From assembly GCF_030272615.1 (NCBI RefSeq), contig NC_081414.1:909053009-909117008 (forward strand): a stretch of 64,000 nt of DNA, read 5' to 3'. The DNA comes from Cryptomeria japonica. Lineage: Eukaryota; Streptophyta; Pinopsida; Cupressales; Cupressaceae. Below the pieces are notes generated by a model. That model was not told where the DNA came from. It saw only the letters and a list, made by a program, of their open reading frames with translations, and ran no database searches. The position numbers and the translations under genes are program-made. This document shows, one piece after another, positions 46,330 to 57,161 of this stretch; position 1 is the first letter of the stretch, and each line of letters begins with the position of its first letter.

Positions 46330-46760
46330 ATCAATAAATCAAAAGTTGTTGACGAACATTTTTTAGGAGGTGACACAAAATCAAATTTATGTTTAAATGC
46401 ACTAAACTATGCCGAACATGCACTAAAATGTTATTTGAATGTGCTAAAATGTGCATCATATGTGCTATTCCAGTTATATGTGGTACTTCAAGGGTTAAAT
46501 GCACTAATCTGAGCATCCTATGCACTACATTCTTGACTATGCTAAATCCTATTCTGCATGCGCTACATCTTATGCTAAATGAGCTAAAATGTTGTATGCA
46601 CTAATCTACGTTTCAAATACGACAAACTGTATGACCATATGCACTATAGTACAAATTCTGTGTCCTAGCTCATATGTTCTAAATACCCTATCGTATGCGC
46701 TAAATAAAATTTCATATATGCTAAAAAAAACTAATGCACTAAAACATACAAAAAAAATTT
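46330..46760 (-). repeat. 21-bp periodic array in inverted orientation
   Basis: The complement of the leader motif (ATGCACTAAA, ATGTGCTAAA, ATGCGCTA) recurs. The G of ATG falls at 46399, 46420, 46441 and 46462, then after a slip at 46480, 46501 and 46522, mostly 21 bp apart. It is the same motif as at 2205-2411 and 3500-3790 but on the other strand, near the 3' end of Gypsy1. Confidence 0.75.
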
Positions 46761-47366
46761 AACCACCGAAAAATGAAATAAAAATGCATGAAAAATTGAA
46801 AATTTTCAAATCAAAGGAGGTTTTTCAATGACATATCGGTGGTGTATACGCCTTTGGTCAAATCAGTGTCTGTGCCAAGGAATCAACATGGTGACAGCTG
46901 GCAAGGGTATCCAACTCAGCAAGGAATCTCCAAAGGGCAATAGTGAAAATGACCCCTAAAAAGTCCCTTTTGACCTTTTATGCCCTATAGAAAAGACATT
47001 TTAATGGAATTTATTTATATTTTACCATTGGCTAATTAAATTCAATCAAATCACTTTAAAATTTTATCAGGGCAAACAATAATTTCATCGGGCGATCAAT
47101 CAGTGAAATCTTTTAAAAATCTAACAACTTTTGCAAAATTTCAATAATATTTTAAAATTACAAAAATGCTTTAAAATTTGTCGATTTTCTCCAATTTACC
47201 TCCTGAGGGGGAATACATCGCTAATTAAATCCAAACCATGGTATCGAATCAACTTCAATCAGATCTAGGACATCATCAACAGATCAGTTGCGCAATTAGG
47301 AGTGTCACTCGAAAATTTTCTTTGAACCAACGTTTCGCAAACACATTTCTTCAAAGAGGGGCAACA
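46761..47366. other. Gypsy1 3' untranslated DNA with possible polypurine tract
   Basis: No gene seen. CAAAGAGGGGCA at about 47352-47363 resembles the polypurine tract that precedes the 3' LTR in plant Tat elements. An alternative is CCTGAGGGGGAA at about 47203-47214. Confidence 0.4.
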
Positions 47367-48213
47367 TGCATACATAAATTTGGCCTGGATATTATTAATT
47401 AGATGCAAGTCATTTAATTATTCTGCTATTATATATTTAAATTCTTTAATTTAATTATATAATTCATTCTTCCAAAATTATTCAAATCTCACCATATTCC
47501 ATTTAAATCCACATCCTCTTACCTTTCCACCTCATCACCACCTCAACAGGTGACAAGGAAAAAAATAATATTTGAGAAATTATAAATTGGGGATTTATTC
47601 ACATCAACTTGGGTACTTGTCACCTTACCTCTTGGGTACTTATCACCTTACCTCTTGAGTATTTGTTCATGCTCATTTAATTAAGGTTGTCTCCATGAGC
47701 CCATAACCTAGCCCATACTTAGTCATAAGTATGAGCAACCATCTCCAACTTCCAACTACTTGCACTATGCTTCATAAATAATCTATTGCATCTCCACCAT
47801 TGATTTCTCCAAGATTAATCTCAACCATTGATTGTTGCCACATCATCTCTAGCCTTGAAAATTCTATAAATAGATCAAATTCCAGCATTTTGAGGATTCT
47901 TGAGTTTTTAATGTTATAATGCTAGTTTTATGATTGATTTATGCATCCATTTAGCTTTATTTTAGCTTCATTTAAATAGTATTTTTGGTCATATTTAGTG
48001 ATTAGCATGGCTTAAATTCGTAGCTTAATTATTTGATATTAGTGTTTGCATTATCATCATAGCTTCATTTTAGCACATTATTACCATCATTTAGTTTGTT
48101 TGGTTTGCATTTTCTCTCATACTAGCTTAGTTGCATCCATATCATTTAATGAATCTTGTTCTTCAACTAGTCATCTATTTAAGTCATTGTGCAAGATCTG
48201 AGAACACGATTTC
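47367..48213 (+). repeat. Gypsy1 3' LTR, first part (cut by chromovirus)
   Basis: AT-rich, with a TATA-like CTATAAATAG at about 47865-47874. It ends where the chromovirus inserted (ATTTC, 48209-48213). Joining 48213 to 61115 improves similarity to the 5' LTR end (TTTGAGAGTCATTTTTGAAA at about 1989 against TCTGAGAACACGATTTCAAA across the junction), which supports this assignment. The start is inferred from the purine tract. Confidence 0.5.
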
Positions 48214-51079
48214 TATGAGGCCTCACCTCGACTCAGTCTAACATTTCAATGATTTTTATATATTGACTATTATGGATACTTTATTTTGATGCATTTTGGA
48301 ATTTAGAACTTATATGATTTCAGGATTTGGATAACATTGCTATATTTTGATGATTTACTTATATGATTTATGAGATAGAACACTACATGATTGTTAGATA
48401 AGATGATATTGCGATGATAGATGTCATTATTGAATTTGCAAGACTTTACTATGATAATAGAACTATGATGTATGGTTTAGTTTATGTGAAATTGCTTGAT
48501 AAAAGATGTATTTAATCTGTTCAGATGTAAATTGTATGCAAGTGATGATGTGTAGTGTTATTCCTTTGAATTATATTATATGTGGATATTTGAAAGTACT
48601 AATGTGTAAATTGAGATGTGCAGGAAGTTATCCATGTGACCATGGAAATTTACGGAGAACCAAACCTAGACTTATGTATGTTCGTAAGCCAGGGGTTGTC
48701 TATTTGGAGAGACAACACCCCATTTGTGTTGTATTTTATTCATAATAGTATATGTTGCATGTGTGTTAAGTGTTATTTAAATTTATTGTGTAAAATCCAC
48801 AACAAACGATTTCTTGTTTTAAAATTGTAAAAGTGTTTTATTTGTGTCACTTGACACGTGTGGATTTAAGTTTAAATGTTTTATTTTTGTCTCTTGGTGG
48901 GAAAGTGTTCAACTATAGTTTTTTTCAAATAATGTAACATGATGTCATAAATACCATGGGAAAAGAATCTTTGGAGAGGTCAACATATGTTTGACCCGAA
49001 AATAAACTTCAGAGGGGTTTAAAATGGGTTAAATGAACACCTAGGGGTAGTTTAATAGGGTTTCCTAAAGCCCATAAGGTATACCTAACGGTTAGGGGTA
49101 ATTTTGGGCAAGTTTCTACTCCTAAGTGACCTTTTAGACACTCTAAAATTTGGCTTTTCTGAGTTGTGCGAAAATTGAAATTAGAAGTTTGAACCTAGCT
49201 GTAAACTTTCCTATTCGAATGAGAGTTCTCTTTCCCATTTTGTCTTACTTTCCTCTTTAGTTTTTAGAAACTTGTGAGAACTGAGAGAATGAGCCTCTTA
49301 AGCAAGAATTTGAAAATTTGAGGGTAATCACCCACTCTCCATTTTTGGAGACAAGATAAATTTTTTGAAAAGAATAGATTAGATTTGAATAGAAAACTTG
49401 GCTAAGGGTAGAAGAAGAAGATCCGTGGATTTGGGCAACTCTTCCTCAAATACTATCCTACCTTTGGGCAGATTAAGGTTGGTTACAATCTTCTTTAAAT
49501 GACTTCTGTTTGCATGTGTTTTGAAGGTATGTTGGTGTAAGAACTCTGTTTTCTTGTATGTCCTTTTTGGAAATTTCATTTGGTATTTTGCATTATGTTT
49601 TGTATGTGTTTTTGGGAGTTTTTCAAGACCTCTTACTCTTGGGAGAGAGGAGGATCTTGTGGGTGGTAGCAGTGACAACCCTCGAGTGAGAGACTCTCAT
49701 TTTGAGAGCGATCACAAGGGATTTTTTTGTGACCCTTGCTGCATGGCCTGTTTGTACAATGGGGGTCATAAGGAGTGATATAAGGCTAGAATGCCTTGGG
49801 GGGCATAAGGAATGAGGGGTTGAAATTCTTGATGTATTTGTTGTGCCATGAGGTGGCTACATGTTTTCCATACTTGCAGTTCTCCTTAGGGTATTGGTCC
49901 ACTACCACCCTTGAAAAGGTTATCACCAAAGTGTGGTGCAATGTAGCCAAGTTGGTAGTGTGTTTGAAATCTGTGTGTTTTCTGTCTTCTATGTGTTTGC
50001 ATGTTTGTTACCTATCTAGGGCTTGGTTCTTTGAGCTCGAGGGTGGCTACCAGTTAGCCTAGACTGGGAGGTGAGCACTCCATGGTCATATTTGTGATTT
50101 ATTATGGAGGATTGTCAGGAGAAAAGAATAGGACAAGTGAAAAGTTGCAGAAGATTATTGTTGCAGAAATCTAATTGCATTTGTATTTATTAGTTTTAAA
50201 AGGAGAAATACACCCTCATTCGTTGGAATGAGAGGCTAATTGTAAATTCAAAATATAGAAATGAGATTAGTGATTTTATTTAAATAAAGAAACATCTTGT
50301 AAACTATGCAGAATATCTTTAATATTGTAAAAAGCTAGATATATTCCTATTTCTATTTGAAAAGAATTACTTTTGAATTGCATGCAATAGTCATTGTAGT
50401 ATGAAAATCAGTTTTATTTAATTCTTAGCTTTTCTTTCATCTGTGAATTTGTCTTCATTTTAATTGCAGAAAATAAGAGTTGTAGTTAGATTTTAATAAA
50501 AATATCTAGTCAGTTGCTGTAGAAATTGCAGAATCAGTAAATGTATTTATCGCAGAAAAGAATAATGTATTCCTTAATTAGTATTCCCTAAGTTCAAAAA
50601 TAAAGTTTATTCGATGTGCTATGATGAATAGTTTAGCAGGAAATTTATTTCATTCTTAGGCACTCAAAATAAAATTAAATAGAAAAGGCATAAGTTAGAT
50701 TTGCATGCATATTGTATATCGAAAAATAAATTAATTATTTATGTTTCCTGTAAAAGCAATATAGTAGAACGAAGTTTTGAAAATCATTATCCCATCTATA
50801 TCCTCTTCATTTAAATCAAAATTCTAGAGCCTATTTATTTTAATTGGATGCCTCATGGAATTTATAAATTCATACAAATATAGTATTAAGGCAGTTTGCA
50901 TGTATATCATTATAACTATGTTTTTTTTTTAGAATAAAACAAAATGTGTTGTATATATATATATATAAAAGGAGATGTATATCAATATCAATATATATAT
51001 ATATATTTAAAAAAAAAAAATACATAAAAATAAAAATATTTATAACTTTTTTAAAAAAGGCATTTTTTTTTGTATGGCC

Positions 51080-51280
51080 GCGGACCCCACTGTGTGTTAG
51101 CCTCACGGCTTCCACTGTGTGAACACACAGTGTGGGTCGTGACTTGCACTGTGTGGTCACACAGTGCGGGCCACTGCGGCTCCCACTGTATGGACACACA
51201 GTGGTGTGGGTCGTTGCGGCTCCCACTGTGTGGACACATAGTGCTATCGCGCTGCCCCTGTGTGGACACACAGTGGCGCC
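51080..51280. repeat. GC-rich palindrome array in 5' LTR
   Basis: Six or so palindromes of type CACTGTGTGGACACACAGTG start at about 51088, 51113, 51147, 51184, 51224 and 51256, 25-40 bp apart, separated by G/C-rich spacers (GGTCGTTGCGGCTCC). This is a GC island within AT-rich LTR DNA. The same array occurs in the other LTR at 59965-60205. Confidence 0.85.
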
Positions 51281-51521
51281 CCCGTCACCCCCTTAAACCT
51301 GCGAAAATTACCATGGCCACCGCTCGATGGGTTTTGGCCCTACATCAAAGTGTTAATAAAAAATATATATATATTAAACCCTAGCCCGGGTAGGGCTAGG
51401 GTAATAAATAAATAAAATAAAATGGTAACTCATTTAGATTAGGGCCATTTTATAATTGAAAATCCCTAATTAGGGTTTGAAGGGCTTGTTTGCTATTAAG
51501 TTGGGGAATCTTTTAAGAAGG

Positions 51522-51524
<3 letters not shown>

Positions 51525-51584
<60 letters not shown>
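51525..51584. repeat. (AT)30 microsatellite
   Basis: Sixty bases of pure AT. The matching place in the 3' LTR (about 60449-60458) has only about five units, so the tract lengthened (or the other shrank) after insertion. Confidence 0.9.
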
Positions 51585-51585
<1 letters not shown>

Positions 51586-52235
51586 GGTAAGTATTTATAT
51601 GTAGATACAAATATTTAAATACCCATATATGCTATTCATTAGGAAGTTGGGGAAAATTTAAAGAATATAGCCTAACCTTATATTTTAAATTTTGTTTAGT
51701 GGGGTAAATACTTAATTGTGCCTTAGTTAATCTAATTAGAGTATTTACTTTTAAGTTTGGTTTTAAAAGGGATTAATTTAAGCACCTTTCATTTGAGGTT
51801 AGAATGGATGCTAGAAAAATAATTTTTAATTAGCTTTCTAAATTCGATTAATAGCTACTCGTAATTAATTTTGCCCCTGTAAATTAATTATATAAACTAA
51901 ATGACACTTTAATCAATTATTTTAATTATTGATTTTAAAATGGATTTTAGACTATATAGTCTTATTGGAGATTAAATTTATCTTCATCTACTATTTTTAG
52001 TGAGTTTGATTTAATTAAACTATTGACTACGTTTGATGAGAATATAAATTAAATCATTTAGTTTTCTACAAATAAATTTTAATTAATTTCGTTACTTAGT
52101 ATATTATCAGAGTTAGCTCGAATATAGATATGGCAAACATGTTAATGCATGTCGGGTTAGCGAACTTTGTTAGTTAATTAGTATTTAAAAAAAAAAAATC
52201 ATTCCGTTTTGCCCTAAATTTTGGGTATGACATTT

Positions 52236-52247
52236 TGGTATCAAAGC
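52236..52247 (+). other. Chromovirus primer binding site
   Basis: TGGTATCAAAGC three bases after the LTR end; one base differs from the usual initiator Met tRNA complement TGGTATCAGAGC. Confidence 0.85.
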
Positions 52248-52403
52248 AAGGTTTCCACACTAGGAACCTTACTCCACTTACGTTTCACCTTAGATTATTT
52301 AAATTATTTTGTTAAATTGATTTTATAAGACATTTAAATTTAATTGAATTAATATTTTTCTAAAAGAAATTAATTAATTATTTTGCCTTATTTTCCTCTT
52401 AGG

Positions 52404-53610
52404 ATGCCTCCGACAACGCGACAAGCTCGCAAGCGCAGACGGGGTCCTAGACGTGTGCGCATAGCACGCGAAGAGGTAGTAAGGGAGGCATCAGTTCCAG
52501 AAGAGAACCCAGGAGCACCTCTCAAACAACCAAATGAACCTAACCGAGACCTCTTAGTAGCAATACAGAATCTTATTGGCATAGTTCAAGAAAGGATCCC
52601 AGCAGAGAACCCTCAGGTTAGAAGTCATGACTCTAGGAGTCATAGATCTTTTGATAGAGAATGAAGCAGGAGCCCAACTCCTATTCCTATAGAGAGTCAG
52701 GGTGGAAATGAGCCAGAGTCTGTGCATATGCCAGGACCACCTCCAGCGGTGGAACCAGATTATTTTGAGAGAGCTCGTCAGGATCCAGGGGATCTTATCA
52801 GGGAGGTCATGCGCCTCCAGCCACCATCCTTCGAAGGGTCTACTGACGGGGTAGAGGCCGAGGCATGGCTTTTGAGTCTTGAGAGGTGTTTTGTGTTGCA
52901 TTCTTACGAGAGAAACCTAAAAGAACGTGTCGCAGTTCATCTACTAAGAGGGTCAGCCTCTACTTGGTGGAGATAGGAAGAGTACAAATGCGGATTAGTT
53001 CCTGATACTCTCACTTGGGAGATATTCATAGAGAGGTTTCGTGAGAGGTACCTATCAGAACACTTCAGGCAGCATCGTATAGACAAATTTCACGATCTCC
53101 AACAAAAAGGCTTGTCAGTAACCTAGTATGAGAGTAAATTCTTTGAGCTATTGCCTTATGTAGATTATCTAAAGGATGAGAAACTTCTTGTAAACTGCTT
53201 CATCAGAGGGTTAAATGCCGGTATAGCCGGGCCTGTTAGGATGTCTGCTCCAGAGAGCCTTCAGGTTGCTGTGGAGAAGGCACTGATTGCCGAGGAAATT
53301 TAGGTCAAACCATAGGACAATAGAGATCGGTTTCAGAACCAAAATCCCACACCTTAGACTTATGGATTCCAGAAACCACATTGGAAAGGAAACAATCGAA
53401 ACTCACAGGGGTTCTCCAAACCCCCTCCTCCACAACAGACACCATAGAAATTGAGGCAGAAGCCTCCACAGTATCAGCAAGGCTCCAAGCCCAAATAGTG
53501 GTAGGCTCAGGGACAGAGACATGATCAGAGAGTACAGGGGCAATACACATAGCCGGCGAGGACTCAGCAGTCCTCCAGGGGTGGGTACAGTAGAGATCCA
53601 GTAGGATAAG
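52404..53610 (+). pseudogene. gag: Chromovirus gag pseudogene
   Basis: ATG at 52404 begins MPPTTRQARKRRRGPRRVR, a basic start usual for chromovirus Gag. The gag core is visible at 52770-53260: VMRLQPPSFEG, AEAWLLSLERCF, VHLLRGSASTWWR, FRERYLSEHFRQ and FIRGLNAGIAGPVR. A Gln-rich region follows to about 53500. Stops at 52662 (TGA), 52974, 53124, 53301, 53313 and several in the Gln-rich part are all explained by C-to-T in Gln or Arg codons. A frameshift near 53600 moves the zinc knuckle into the pol frame. Confidence 0.9.
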
Positions 53611-53614
53611 AGGT

Positions 53615-56600
53615 CAGGCTTTCTCTAGGCCTCAGGGTGCTCAGTTCTAGGCATGGGGTGCTTGCTTTACATGTGGAGACATGGGGCATATGGCGAGGGA
53701 TTGCCCTCAGGGTCAGGTGGCAAGGAATCAGCAGATGGCCGCTTTAGAGCCGACAATTGGTGATATGGGCAGGTCCCATAGAGTAATCGCAGTGGTTGAC
53801 AACTGCCAGGCTGAGCATCAGGCCATGGTTATCGAATCTACAGGTATGATCAAAGGTAACAATGTATCTATTTTGTTTGATTCAGGAGCTACTGACTCCT
53901 TTATATCTCCATTGGTTGTGGAGCATTGCGAGATAGTGGCAACTAGACAGGGTGTCAGTTGGGAAGTGGAATTAGCTTCAAGGGCTAGAGTGTCAGTGGA
54001 ATTAGAGGTTAGGGCATGTCAGCTGTAGATTGGCAAGACCACCACTTTAGTAGACCTTAGAGTGACTCCACTTGGATCTTACGGAATCGTACTTGGCATG
54101 GATTGGCTTTATGCCCATAGAGCCAGGATGGATTTCCGCGTAAAATAGATCGAGTGTGACGATGATCATGGTTTGCCCATAGTTATTACTGGGATTCAGA
54201 GGCTCGTGTCTCTTCGTATGATCTCCGCAATGCAGCTTAAGCGGAGCATGTGAAAGGGATGTCATCTTTTTGCTATCACTATCAGTGACAAAGGAGAAGA
54301 GGAAGAAAAAGAAACATTGCTTGATGACCATCCTATCCTTAAGGGATATTCAGATGTATTTCCTTCAGAGTTACTATGAATGTCACCCTGTAGAGAGATC
54401 AATTTTCATATAGACCTAGTACCAGGAGCCGAGCCAGTTTCCAGAGCACCTTATAGGATGACCACAAATGAGCTTAATGAAGTCAAAATACAACTTGAGG
54501 AACTCCTTGAGAAGGGTCATATTCATCCTAGCGTATCCCCTTGGGGTGCACTAGTCATCTTCGTTAAGAAGGATGGATCTCTCCGATTATGTATGGATTA
54601 TCGGCAGCTAAATAAAGTAACCATCAAGAACCGATATCCTTTGCCCAGAATTGATGATTTGTTCAACCAGCTTCAGGGTGCCAAAGTCTTTTCCAAAATA
54701 GATCTGAAGTCAAGATACCATCAGCTGAGAATAGTGGATAGTGATATCCACAAGACCGCATTTTGCACTAGATATGGTCACTATGAGTTCACCGTAGTCC
54801 CATTCGGACTTACGAATGCCCCAGTAGTTTTTATGAGCCTCATGAATGGGGTGTTCCATACATTTCTAGACCATTTTGTTATTGTGTTTCTTGATGATAT
54901 ACTGATATATTCTCGAAATGAGAAGGAGCATGAGGAGCACCTGAAACAGGTATTGCATTGTTTGTGGGATAACCAGTTGTTTGGCAGTTTGTCGAAGTGT
55001 GCTTTCTTTCGGTCACAGGTCAAGTACCTTGGGCACGTTATTTCCGGTGATGGGATCTCAGTTGACCCATCAAAGATTAGGGCTATTATGGATTGGCCAA
55101 CGCCAACCAGTGTGATAGAGGTTAGGAGTTTCATGGGCTTAACAGGGTATTACCGACATTTTGTCGAGGGATTCTCCAGAGTCGCACACCCTATTACTTC
55201 TCTTCAGCATAAAGGGAAGAAATTTGAGTGGATAGAGAAGTGCGAGAAGGCCTTTTAGGAACTCAAAAAGGCACTTTCTAGCGCTCCTATCCTTGTTGTA
55301 CCAGATCCCACAGCTGACTTCATGGTTTGTACAAATGCTTCATTAGAGGGTTTAGGAGCAGTTCTTATGCAAGATGGTAGGGCCATAGCTTTTGAGTCTA
55401 GGAAACTTAAGACTCATGAACTTAATTATCCCACTCATGACCTTGAGCTCGCAGCAGTAGTGCATCACTTCCTTTTAGGTCATCACTTCGAGCTACATTC
55501 AGATCATCAGAGTCTTCATTACATTTTCACTCAGCTGAACCTTAATGCACGTCAGAGGAGATGGATGGAGTTCTTGTGTGAATATGATTTTGACATTCAC
55601 TACATCAAAGGAAAGGAAAACGTAGTTGCAGATGCTTTGAGTAGGAGACATCATGAGGTTTACACCATATCTATGGGCACAAATTTGAGAGACCGTATAC
55701 TACAGCACTTGCCAAAGGATGGATGGTATGCAGAGGTTGGTCAAATAATACGATCTCAGGTTACTATAGAAGGGAAATATGTGGATTATTCTTTGGAGTC
55801 CGATGGACTGTTACGCCATAGAGGGCGCATTTATGTACCTTCCTTTGGAGGGTTGTGAGAGTTCATTGTCACGGAGGCTCATAGAGCTCCTTATGCAGTG
55901 CATCCCAGGGTTACAAAGTTGCATGCTAACTTGAGACAGTTATATCATTGCCCGGGAATGCAGCAGTTCATTGCTGAGATAGTAGCTTGATGCCTCGAGT
56001 GTCAGAGAGTAAAGGCGGAGCACCGCCATCCAGGTGGATTGCTCCAGTCTCATGCTATACCAGAGTGGAAGTGGGATACTATATCCATGGATTTCATCAT
56101 TGGTCTTCCTATGTCTTCTCGTCACCATGATGCTATCTTGGTGATAGTTGACAAGTTGACCAAAGCAGCTCACTTTTCACCAGTTCGTGCTACTTTCATA
56201 GCTCCAGCAATAGCATAGGTGTTCTTGCAAGACATTGTTAGACTTCATGGTGTGCCCCACGAGATTATTTCTGATAGGGATTCTCTTTTCACTTCTTCCT
56301 TTTGGAAGTCATTATAGGCAGCTATGGGCACTAAGCTCAATTTCAGTACAGCCTATCACCTGAAAATAGATGGTCAGACAGAGAGGGTCAATCAAGTGTT
56401 AGAGGATATACTTCACATGTACATCATGGATCATCAGACTCGGTGGGAGGAGTATCTTCCCTTAGTGGAGTTTGCCTATAACAATGGGCATCACACTTCT
56501 TTGGGGATGCCACCCTATTAGGCATTATACGCCAGGCCTTGCAAGACGCCCTTGAGTTGGGATCGCATAGAGGACAGAGTTGCTATTGGTCCTAAGATAG

Positions 56601-57151
56601 TTCGAGATATGGAATAGCAAGTAGATTTGATTAGGCAGCGTCTTAGAGAGGCTCAGGATAGACAGAAGAAATATGCTGATGCAAAGAGGATAGATCGTAG
56701 CTACCTGGTCGGAGACAGAGTTTTCTTGAGAATACGACTGCATAAGAGTCCAATCCGTTACGGAAAGGGTTCTAAGCTCGCACCTCGCTTTGTAGGACCT
56801 TTTGAGATTCTTGAGAGGATAGACCCAGTTGCTTACCAGTTAGCATTGCCACCTAGCCTGTCACGCATCCATAATGTGTTTCATGTATCAATTTTGAGAA
56901 AATATATCTATGATGAGTCTCACATTTTAGATTGGGATGCCTTGCAGGTGGAGTCGGACAGGCAGCTAGCTTTGGAGCCCATTCGCATTTTGGCACGCTG
57001 GACGCTGGCCCTTCGAGGTCGAGAGTTGGACCAGGTTAAGGTCCAGTGGGATTGTTATGATGAGGTTATGGCTTCATGGGAGGACGCAGTATGTATGAGA
57101 TCAGAGTATCCCCAACTCTTTGATGAACTCCAGGAGGAAGTTCATGCCTAG
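53615..57151 (+). pseudogene. pol: Chromovirus pol pseudogene
   Basis: One frame from the zinc knuckle CFTCGDMGHMARDC (about 53660) to TAG 57149. Order: protease with LFDSGATDSFIS (about 53870); RT with [41 protein letters not shown] and catalytic [12 protein letters not shown] (about 54885); RNase H with [27 protein letters not shown] and DALSRR (55325-55650); integrase zinc region (55880-56000); core with [18 protein letters not shown] and DGQTERVNQVLED (56090-56410); and a C-terminal chromodomain-like block VKVQWDCYDEVMASWEDAVCM (57035-57095) with YPQLFDE. Stops include TAG at 54026, 55256 and 56519 and TGA at 55856. No frameshift was seen in this part. Confidence 0.95.
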
Positions 57152-57161
57152 AGGGGGAGGG
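57150..57161 (+). other. Chromovirus polypurine tract
   Basis: AGAGGGGGAGGG sits between the pol stop codon and the 3' LTR and overlaps the stop by two bases. Confidence 0.9.

Larger units (their letters stand above)
48214..52232 (+). repeat. Chromovirus 5' LTR (about 4.0 kb)
   Basis: Starts TATGAGGCCTCACC and ends GGGTATGACA. It contains a GC-rich palindrome array (51080-51280), a CCCTAGCCCGGG...GGGCTAGGG inverted repeat (51373-51402) and two AT microsatellites (about 50955-51006 and 51525-51584). ORFs of 80-99 codons recur in both LTRs but have no known family. Confidence 0.95.
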
